From: an uncultured Pseudomonadota bacterium
Lineage (GTDB): Bacteria; Myxococcota_A; UBA796; GCA-2862545
Length of the DNA stretch: 6,657 nucleotides
Reading direction: 5' to 3'
Assembly (NCBI GenBank): GCA_937891875.1
Contig: CALATR010000422.1
Location: 1 to 6,657, forward strand
The notes under the pieces are model-generated. The model was not told where the DNA came from, searched no databases, and saw only the letters and a program-made list of their open reading frames with translations. Below are positions 1 through 5,390 of the stretch, in pieces (position 1 is the stretch's first letter; the number at the start of each line of letters is the position of its first letter). A program made the translations under genes and the position numbers.

Positions 1-1510
1 AGTCCTCCGGCGCCGTGCCCTCGGGCGCACGGAACAGGTCCACCGTCTCCAGATCGGTGATCCCCTCCAGCTCCGGGCCGGTGCCGATCACGTACCCGGG
101 CCCGGCCTGGAAGCTGCGCAGGGTGCCGCTCCCCCGCAGGTTCCAGAAGACGGTCTCGGTGGCGGAGTGGCCGGCGCCGCTGCTGAAGTGCTGGCGGTTG
201 ACCGCCTGCCAGCCGTCGTCGACCACGCTGTCGTCGATGAGGTTGGCCATGGCCAGGCTGTGGTGGAACTCGGAGTAGCCGGTGCTGTTGAGGCCGCCCT
301 TGCTGGTGAACGCGCGCCCGTCGCGGCTCACCGTGCGCAGGAAGACGCAGCCGGACGTGCCGAAGTCCCAGTTCTGGATGAAGTTGTGCCGGCCGGCGAC
401 GGCGGTGCTGTCCCGGATGAGGATCTCGTTCGAACGTGAGATCTCGAAGAGGTAGCCGTTGCCGCCCTCGCCGCGGTTCTGGGCGTGGCGCAGGTCGGTG
501 TCGGCCACCGTGACGCGCTTGCTGTCGAGGACCTTGATGCCGCCGGACAGCAGGTGGCGCTCGCCGCGGTCGGGGTCGGGATGGGCCTCGTGCTCGAAGC
601 TCTGCACGTCGCGGACCCAGCCGTCGACGACCCCGTGCAGCACGATGGCGTGGCTGCGGTCCAGGGTCCAGGCCGCGTCCCACGGCGCCCGGGTCGACAC
701 GGCCAGGTGCTCGAGGCCGACGTCCCGGACGTGCCCGGTCTCGACCCGCACGCTCGCCTCGTCGCGCAGGAGCAGGTCCGTGCGGATGGGTACGTCCAGC
801 TCGACATCGTCTCCGTCGATCGCGGTGATCGTCCTGCGGAAGAACGGCCGCCAGGTCCCGTTGAACGTCTCCCAGGTGTCCGCCATCCCCCAGTCCGCGA
901 CAAACTCCGGGGTGATGACGAAGCCGACCGCCACGTCGTCGCCCACGGCCAGACCGGACGCATCCGCCAGGCTCAGGCGGGTGGCGCGGCTCGGTGCGTC
1001 TACCGCCAGCGGGTGGTGCGCCCCGTGGGAGAGCGCGCCGCCGATCGTGAGGTGTGCCCGGTCGCCCATGCCCTCCCACCGGGTGAACGACAGCCGCGAT
1101 TGTGTGGGTCCATCGCCGCGAAGGACGACCCCGGACGCCCGGACGAACAGGCGGTCGTCGATGCGGTAGGTGCCGGCGGGCAGCCACACGATGCCGCCCT
1201 GGTCGAGGCTGTCGATGGCCTGCTGGATGGCCGCGGTGCTGTCGGCCTGACCGCTGGGGTCGGCGCCGTGATCGCGCACGTCGACGACCGGGCCTTCCGC
1301 GGCGGGAACGGGCTCGCCGTAGCGGTAGCCCGCGTAGCTGACGTCGTGCAGGAACAGGCCGTCGACCTCGTGCTCGGGCGTCCAGTCGGCGGGGAACAGG
1401 GCGCTGCGCCAGGTGCCGTCGTCGTCCGTCGCCTCGGTGGGCTCCGCAGGGGAGGTGCAAGCCCCGGCGAGCAGGGCCGCGAAGGCGACGATCAGCAGAC
1501 GGGTGCGCAC
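1..1510 (-). CDS. Secreted lipoprotein with right-handed beta-helix (pectate lyase superfamily) domain, C-terminus cut by window
   Basis: 503 codons are visible, read from a GTG at 1510-1508; the stop lies beyond base 1. The N-terminus is a lipoprotein signal: Arg-2/Arg-4, a hydrophobic stretch at residues 5-17 and LLAGAC with Cys-18 as the lipidation site, followed by a Pro/Glu/Thr/Asp-rich linker. The protein is therefore probably anchored in the outer membrane. Residues 75-134 match the opening of pectate-lyase-3 type beta-helices: VVDVRDHGADPSGQADST, an AIQQAID helix, GGIVWLPAGTYRI, then VVLRGDG. The earlier motif HDVSYAGYRYGEPVP (about 55-69) is, to my recollection, typical of a beta-helix subfamily in environmental bacteria. 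Residues 345-390 carry GNGYLFEIS, GRHNFIQNWDFGTSGC and similar turns of the helix. Such proteins usually bind or cleave polysaccharides; substrate and catalysis cannot be assigned here. An in-frame ATG at 1552-1550 would add 14 residues, but the GTG has a good ribosome binding site and puts the signal peptide at the right place. Confidence 0.9.
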   Translation of the reverse strand, partial: MRTRLLIVAFAALLAGACTSPAEPTEATDDDGTWRSALFPADWTPEHEVDGLFLHDVSYAGYRYGEPVPAAEGPVVDVRDHGADPSGQADSTAAIQQAIDSLDQGGIVWLPAGTYRIDDRLFVRASGVVLRGDGPTQSRLSFTRWEGMGDRAHLTIGGALSHGAHHPLAVDAPSRATRLSLADASGLAVGDDVAVGFVITPEFVADWGMADTWETFNGTWRPFFRRTITAIDGDDVELDVPIRTDLLLRDEASVRVETGHVRDVGLEHLAVSTRAPWDAAWTLDRSHAIVLHGVVDGWVRDVQSFEHEAHPDPDRGERHLLSGGIKVLDSKRVTVADTDLRHAQNRGEGGNGYLFEISRSNEILIRDSTAVAGRHNFIQNWDFGTSGCVFLRTVSRDGRAFTSKGGLNSTGYSEFHHSLAMANLIDDSVVDDGWQAVNRQHFSSGAGHSATETVFWNLRGSGTLRSFQAGPGYVIGTGPELEGITDLETVDLFRAPEGTAPED

Positions 1511-1516
1511 GGCGAG

Positions 1517-1522
1517 CCTCCC
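1517..1522 (-). promoter_or_regulatory. Ribosome binding site of the beta-helix lipoprotein (decides GTG start)
   Basis: On the minus strand GGGAGG lies six bases upstream of the GTG at 1510-1508. It supports GTG over the ATG at 1552-1550, which has no comparable site. A run of seven C (minus strand) sits directly upstream of it. Confidence 0.65.
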
Positions 1523-1550
1523 GGGGGGGCGCGATGCTACCGTCTGCACC

Positions 1551-2282
1551 ATGAGCCGTGAACCCCGGGTCCAGCTTCGCTCCGTGCACCGCCGCTTCGG
1601 CAAGGTGGCTGTGCTCTCCGACGTCGATCTGGACGTCTTTCCCGGCGAGGTGCTCGGCCTGGTCGGACCGAACGGCGGCGGCAAGTCGACCCTGTTGCTG
1701 CTGATGGCCGGTCTGGTCTCGCCGACCCAGGGCACCGTCACCGTCGACGGTGTGCCCGCCGATCAGCTCGCCACAGCGCGGACCGGCTCGGTCGGCCTCA
1801 TCACCGCCGACGCTGGCGTCTACCCGCTGCTGACCGGCTGGGAGAACCTCGACTTCTTCGGCGGCCTGTTCCGCCTGTCCCGCCAGGCCACCCGCGAGCG
1901 CGCCGGCCCCCTGCTCGACGAGCTCGGCATGACCGAGGCCATGAGCCGTCGGGTCGGGGAGTGGAGCAGCGGCATGAAGCAGAAGCTCTCGCTGGTCCGC
2001 GCGCGCCTGCTCGACCCCAAGGTGCTGCTGCTGGACGAGCCCACCGCCAACCTCGATCCGCTCTCCGCCCACACCATCTACCGGACCGTGCGCGCCGAGG
2101 CGGACCGCGGACTCGCCGTCGCGCTCGTGACCCACGACCTCGCCGCCGCCGAGTCCCTGTGCGATCGGGTCGCCATCGTCGAGGGCCGCATCAAGCACCT
2201 CACCGAGCTGCCCGGCCCCCACCGCCCGCCGACCCCGGCCCACCTGCTCGAGCTCTTCGAGACCTACGTCGAGGCCCGATGA
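1551..2282 (+). CDS. ABC transporter ATP-binding protein (ABC-2 exporter, NatA/CcmA-like)
   Basis: A 243-residue, single-domain ABC ATPase of normal length that should hydrolyse ATP to power export by the membrane protein encoded next to it. Visible motifs are Walker A GPNGGGKST (39-47), signature WSSGMKQK (138-145, the SSGMKQK form seen in ABC-2 exporters), Walker B VLLLDEP (158-164), D-loop NLD (167-169) and the switch histidine in LVTHD (His-195). The Q-loop region reads GLITADAGVYPLLTGWENL (82-100), with Ala at the place where most family members have Gln; NatA-like ATPases also deviate there. The start is the ATG at 1551, because homology to the family begins within about ten residues. 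No clear Shine-Dalgarno is visible in the 40 bases before it, so initiation may be weak or leaderless. Any promoter must lie in this gap or inside the divergent lipoprotein gene. The stop overlaps the permease start (ATGA at 2279-2282). Substrate unknown. Confidence 0.95.
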   Translation: MSREPRVQLRSVHRRFGKVAVLSDVDLDVFPGEVLGLVGPNGGGKSTLLLLMAGLVSPTQGTVTVDGVPADQLATARTGSVGLITADAGVYPLLTGWENLDFFGGLFRLSRQATRERAGPLLDELGMTEAMSRRVGEWSSGMKQKLSLVRARLLDPKVLLLDEPTANLDPLSAHTIYRTVRAEADRGLAVALVTHDLAAAESLCDRVAIVEGRIKHLTELPGPHRPPTPAHLLELFETYVEAR

Positions 2283-3058
2283 GACAGGTCGCCCACATCG
2301 CGCGCCGGGAGGTGCTGGAGCTGATCCGTCAGCCGTGGATGATCGGCTTCATCAGCGTGCTCTACGTGTTCATCGGCCTCTACCTGGGCGTCGCCGCCGG
2401 CCTGATGCAGCTGGTCGCCCTGGACCCGGTCGCAGAAGAGCAGTTCATGCAGAACATGGGGGCGCTCGGCTTCGATGGCCTCGCTCCCTCCGAGATCATC
2501 GGCTGGATCGTCAGCCTGGGCAACTTCCTCGCGTTCACCCAGTACCTCGGGATCAGCAGCGTGCTCGCCGGCCACACTGTGCTGCACGAGCGCCAGTCCC
2601 ACACCCTGCCGTTCCTGCTGCTCTCGCCGGTCAGCCGGGGCGAGCTCCTGCTCGGCAAGGTCCTGGGCGCCATCGTGCTGCCGACCGGGCTGTACCTGAT
2701 GGTCGCTGTCGGCGCGATGGGCTTCATCGGCTTGCTGCCCCTGTCCGCCGATCACGCCGCGGTGCTGCCGCCGTCGCCAGCCTGGCTGGTCGCCGTGCTC
2801 GTCGGCGGGCCCATCTGGGCGCTCGGCGTCGGCATCATCTGTGCGACCTTGTCGGCGATGGCCCGCGACGTGCGCACCGCCCAGCAGGGCGTGTGGTTCG
2901 TCATGTTTCCCGCGACCCTCTCCGCTGGCTACCTGCTCGCCGGTCGCATGGCCGATGGCCCTGTGGTGCAGCTGGTCGTCGCCGCGCTCGCCCTGGTGCT
3001 CGCCGGGGCTGCCCTCCTGGTGGGCTCCCAGGTGATCTCCCGGGATCTATCTCGCTGA
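2279..3058 (+). CDS. ABC-2 type transporter permease
   Basis: A 259-residue integral inner-membrane protein and the likely partner of the ATPase immediately upstream. Its ATG lies in the ATPase stop (ATGA), indicating translational coupling; no separate ribosome binding site is needed. The short amphipathic N-terminus (ARREVLELIRQP, about 8-19) is typical of ABC-2 permeases. Hydrophobic segments fall at roughly 21-46, 73-98, 129-153, 169-191, 204-222 and 229-250, giving six membrane spans. Between spans 2 and 3 lies HERQSHTLPFLLLSPVSRGE (103-122) followed by LLLGKVLGA, which matches the conserved cytoplasmic loop of the family ('E...T...LL.sPvsR.e.llGK'). The SAMARDVRTAQQG loop (192-204) is also family-like. 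Nothing indicates whether the cargo is a lipid, peptide, sugar or drug. The last 12 bases overlap the 3' end of the opposite-strand gene. Confidence 0.92.
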   Translation: MRQVAHIARREVLELIRQPWMIGFISVLYVFIGLYLGVAAGLMQLVALDPVAEEQFMQNMGALGFDGLAPSEIIGWIVSLGNFLAFTQYLGISSVLAGHTVLHERQSHTLPFLLLSPVSRGELLLGKVLGAIVLPTGLYLMVAVGAMGFIGLLPLSADHAAVLPPSPAWLVAVLVGGPIWALGVGIICATLSAMARDVRTAQQGVWFVMFPATLSAGYLLAGRMADGPVVQLVVAALALVLAGAALLVGSQVISRDLSR

Positions 3059-4522
3059 TCCCATCATCGCGGCGCCTTCGACCTCCGCGGCCAGGAGCTC
3101 GGCGCCGGCCCAGTCCTCGGTCGCGGCAGCGAGGGCCCGGGTGAGGGTTCGGGCGAGGGTGCGATCGCCCTGCTCGAGGGCGGCGCGGGCGTCTGCGGCG
3201 AGGAGCGCCGTGCTGTGCCAGCGCGCGCGTCCGACAGCGCGACGGCGGACCGGCAGCTCCCAGCCGAGCACCGCGGCGACTGCGTAGACGGCGGAGGGCA
3301 GGTCCAGGTCGAGCTCGGTGAGCAGCGCGGTCTCGGCGAGCGGAGGCGGGGTCCAGGTCGGGTCGGAGGACAGGCGCAGGGTCCACGGGCCCTCGTCGAC
3401 CTGGAGCAGATCGCCGTAGCCACCGAGCCAGATGCCCTGGCGAGACAGATCGGGCTCGACCGCGTCGGGCACCGCGCGGAGCACCGCCGCCCGGGCACAG
3501 GGCGGCACCAGGGAGAGCGCGTCACCGAGCGCACCGTCGTCGCCGTCGTCGACCACGACCCAGGTGCCGCACGCTTCGGGCACCAGCGCCAGGTGGCCGG
3601 TCGGGCGCTCCAGGGGACGGCGCAGGTGGGTGGGGCTGGTGCGGGCGGACGTCCACAGCGGAGCGACCAGGACGGGGGTTCGGGCCGCGAGATCGGCGAG
3701 CCAGGCGTGCAGGGACTGCTCGTTGCGGAGCGCGTCGAGGTCGAGGTCGAGGCCGGTGCGCTGGAGCAGGACCGGGCCGCAGTCCTCCCGCAGCACGGCG
3801 AACACGTCGCGGCCGCGGGCGGCGGGCAGGCGGGGGGCAGTGACGAGGCCGATGGGCAGCTCACCGTCGTCGTCGAGGACCAGCTGGTCGCCCAGCGCCA
3901 TGCCCGGCGTGTCGGAACGGCCCAGTGCACGCTCCAGCACTGTGAGGCCGCCGGGCAACAGCTGGCTTCCTTCCGGCAGGATCAGCGAGCAGTCGTTGCG
4001 GGCGAGCTCGAGGGCCCGGGCGATCGCCTCGCTCTCGGAGGCATCGGGCAGCTCGACCGAGACCACTCCGGGCATGCGGTCCAGCAGGTTGCGCACCTGG
4101 GGATCGTCTGTGCGGTCGACCACCAGGACGTCGCCGCGGCCGACCAGTCCGCGCAGGTGCTCGCGGGCCTCGCTCCAGGTGCCGCTGACGGTGGTCAGGA
4201 TGTCGACCGGGCTGTACGCGGTGTCGGTCTGCACCCGCTGGGGTCGCCCGCCGCCGCGCAGGCGCAGGTCGTAGCCCAGGCGGGCGGGGGACGAGCCACC
4301 CGCCAGGCCCGGCAGGCCCAGGCGCAGCAGCGCGCGCTCGACCGGGCGAGGATCAGCGGTAGACGCCCACAAAGGCTGACGACCACACACGGCCAGGTGC
4401 GCGCAGGCCCAGCCGTCGTCGGCGTGATCGACCATGACCCGGGCCGGCGCGCGGATCATCGCGTTCGCCAGGCGGAGGTGCTGCTCGTAGGATCGGGGGC
4501 GGTAGCCGGTCGCGACGGTCAT
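3047..4522 (-). CDS. Hypothetical protein with degenerate family-2 glycosyltransferase-like region
   Basis: 491 residues, ATG at 4522-4520, stop TAG at 3049-3047. I do not recognise it as a named family. Residues 105-225 follow the order of a GT-A/GT2 nucleotide-sugar fold: VDILTTVSGTWSEAREHLRGL (106-126), GDVLVVDRTDDPQVRNLL (130-147), GVVSVELPDASESEAIARAL (152-171), then ARNDCSLILPEGSQLLPGGL (174-193). In active enzymes the last stretch normally holds the metal-binding DxD; here the slot reads PEG (183-185), so the metal site seems lost. Residues 207-290 (LGDQLVLDDDGELP, then GPVLLQRTGLDLDLDAL) resemble the acceptor side of GT2 proteins. Residues 1-100 and 360-491 are unassigned; the tail is Ala/Leu-rich and probably helical. 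No signal peptide or membrane span is seen, so it is probably cytoplasmic. The start is uncertain: no Shine-Dalgarno is visible, and Met-22 and Met-30 are alternatives. The reading frame has the strong G/C third-position pattern and amphipathic alternation of a real gene. Function inferred from pattern only. Confidence 0.75.
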   Translation of the reverse strand: MTVATGYRPRSYEQHLRLANAMIRAPARVMVDHADDGWACAHLAVCGRQPLWASTADPRPVERALLRLGLPGLAGGSSPARLGYDLRLRGGGRPQRVQTDTAYSPVDILTTVSGTWSEAREHLRGLVGRGDVLVVDRTDDPQVRNLLDRMPGVVSVELPDASESEAIARALELARNDCSLILPEGSQLLPGGLTVLERALGRSDTPGMALGDQLVLDDDGELPIGLVTAPRLPAARGRDVFAVLREDCGPVLLQRTGLDLDLDALRNEQSLHAWLADLAARTPVLVAPLWTSARTSPTHLRRPLERPTGHLALVPEACGTWVVVDDGDDGALGDALSLVPPCARAAVLRAVPDAVEPDLSRQGIWLGGYGDLLQVDEGPWTLRLSSDPTWTPPPLAETALLTELDLDLPSAVYAVAAVLGWELPVRRRAVGRARWHSTALLAADARAALEQGDRTLARTLTRALAAATEDWAGAELLAAEVEGAAMMGSAR

Positions 4523-4540
4523 GGAGGTCCAGACGGATCC

Positions 4541-4547
4541 GGAGGGG
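4541..4547 (+). promoter_or_regulatory. Ribosome binding site of the TatD-like gene (decides GTG start)
   Basis: GGAGGGG lies six bases before the GTG at 4554-4556. This favours GTG over the upstream in-frame ATG at 4521, which would add 11 residues with no family similarity and whose codon overlaps the start of the opposite-strand gene. Confidence 0.7.
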
Positions 4548-4553
4548 CAAGAC

Positions 4554-5348
4554 GTGAGCGAGGATGCACGACCGGCGGGCGGATTCGACGCCCTGACCCA
4601 CCTGGATCAGCTGGCCGACGCGCTGCCCGAGGTGTGTGATCGCGCGCGGCAGGCCGGGGTGGGCGGTTGGCTGATCGCCGGCTGGGATCCGGCACTCTGG
4701 GCGGAGGTGAAGGCGGCGGTCGCCGGGTCGGGCGGGGTGCTCGCGCTGGGGGTGCACCCGTGGGTCGCCGGTCGGGTGAGCGCCGATCGGGCGGTGGAGC
4801 TGCTCGACGGGGAGGCGCCCCCGGTGGTCGGCGAGATCGGCCTGGACCACCACCGCGCGCGCTCCGACGCCGATCGGGCAGTCCAGCGCGCGCTCTTCCG
4901 AGCCCAGCTCGCCTGGGCGCGGGCCCACGATCGCCCGGTGGTGATCCATGCTGTGCGCGCCGTGCCCGAGGTGCTCCACGTGCTCGCCCGGGACGGCCTT
5001 CCCGCCGCCGGCGGCATGCTCCACGGGCTGCACAGCGGCCCCGACCTCGCCCTGCGCGCCGTGGAGCTGGGCCTGCACGTCTCGATCGGTCCGTTGATCC
5101 TGGGTCGCAGCCCGCACCGCATCGTCGCGAGCCTGGAGGCCGTGCCGCCCGAGCGGGTGCTGCTGGAGACCGATTGCCCCGAACAACCCATCGGCGAGCT
5201 GGCCCGGCCGACCCCCGCAGCGCTGGTGGTGGTCGCGCGGGCGGTCGCCCGGGTGTGGTCCGTCGACGTCGACCGTGTGCTGAAGACCACCGGAGACGCC
5301 GCGCGTGCGCTCTTCCGGCAGCCTGTCGAACGGTCCGGGCGCGGTTGA
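4554..5348 (+). CDS. TatD-family metal-dependent hydrolase-like protein with altered HxH motif
   Basis: 264 residues from the GTG at 4554, the usual TatD length (about 255-265). TatD proteins are TIM-barrel amidohydrolase-superfamily enzymes, described mostly as metal-dependent nucleases acting in the cytoplasm. In order are seen: FDALTHLD (11-18); AGVGGWLIAG (34-43); LGVHPW (65-70); VVGEIGLDHHR (91-101) with the metal ligand Glu-94; QRALFRAQLAWARAHDRPVV (111-130), then IH with His-132; GMLHGLHSG (154-162) with His-157; and LLETDCPEQP (203-212) with Asp-207. The N-terminal motif is normally D-x-H-x-H; here it is D-A-L-T-H, so the first histidine is Leu-14 while His-16 remains. All other expected metal ligands are present, so the protein may have changed or weakened activity, or bind a single metal. 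The gene diverges from the GT2-like gene with 31 bases between starts and is probably co-transcribed with the downstream TSP3 protein gene, 42 bases further on. Membership of the family is clear; activity is not. Confidence 0.9.
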   Translation: MSEDARPAGGFDALTHLDQLADALPEVCDRARQAGVGGWLIAGWDPALWAEVKAAVAGSGGVLALGVHPWVAGRVSADRAVELLDGEAPPVVGEIGLDHHRARSDADRAVQRALFRAQLAWARAHDRPVVIHAVRAVPEVLHVLARDGLPAAGGMLHGLHSGPDLALRAVELGLHVSIGPLILGRSPHRIVASLEAVPPERVLLETDCPEQPIGELARPTPAALVVVARAVARVWSVDVDRVLKTTGDAARALFRQPVERSGRG

Positions 5349-5350
5349 CG

Positions 5351-5388
5351 AGCCTCCGACGACTCCGGTAGCAACGGGGGCGGAGGCT
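5351..5388 (+). promoter_or_regulatory. Inverted repeat that would hide the ribosome binding site of the downstream gene
   Basis: AGCCTCCG (5351-5358) and CGGAGGCT (5381-5388) are perfect 8-base inverted copies separated by 22 bases. The right arm contains GGAGG (5382-5386), the Shine-Dalgarno of the gene starting at 5391, four bases before its ATG. In RNA the stem would mask the site. No T-run follows, so it does not look like an intrinsic terminator. The fold is read from the sequence; the regulatory role is inference. Confidence 0.5.
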
Positions 5389-5390
5389 TC

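Noticed and set aside
328..963. A 211-codon minus-strand frame rich in Ser/Arg/Thr
   Set aside because: It overlaps the beta-helix gene in a different frame of the same strand; low-complexity composition typical of a shifted frame.
485..1561. A 358-codon open frame on the plus strand
   Set aside because: It is antisense to the beta-helix lipoprotein, whose signal peptide and fold motifs are unmistakable; no motif in this frame.
1961..2278. An N-terminal extension of the permease frame back to an ATG at 1961
   Set aside because: The extension is Arg/Pro/Ala-rich shadow sequence of the ATPase gene; the ATGA-coupled start at 2279 begins with a normal ABC-2 permease N-terminus.
3734..3751. Three tandem GTCGAG hexamers
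   Set aside because: They encode the Leu-Asp repeat of the GT2-like protein in frame; too short to be a regulatory or variable repeat.
3215..4639. A 474-codon open frame on the plus strand
   Set aside because: It opposes the 491-residue minus-strand frame, has shadow-like Gly/Gln/Arg/Glu composition, and runs into the start of the TatD-like gene in another frame.
5262..5273. 12-base palindrome GTCGACGTCGAC
   Set aside because: It lies inside the TatD-like coding sequence, encodes an ordinary Val-Asp-Val-Asp stretch, and such palindromes are common by chance at this GC content.
5351..5388. Intrinsic terminator after the TatD-like gene
   Set aside because: A stem is present but no T-run follows and the right arm overlaps the next gene's ribosome binding site, so a translational role fits better.
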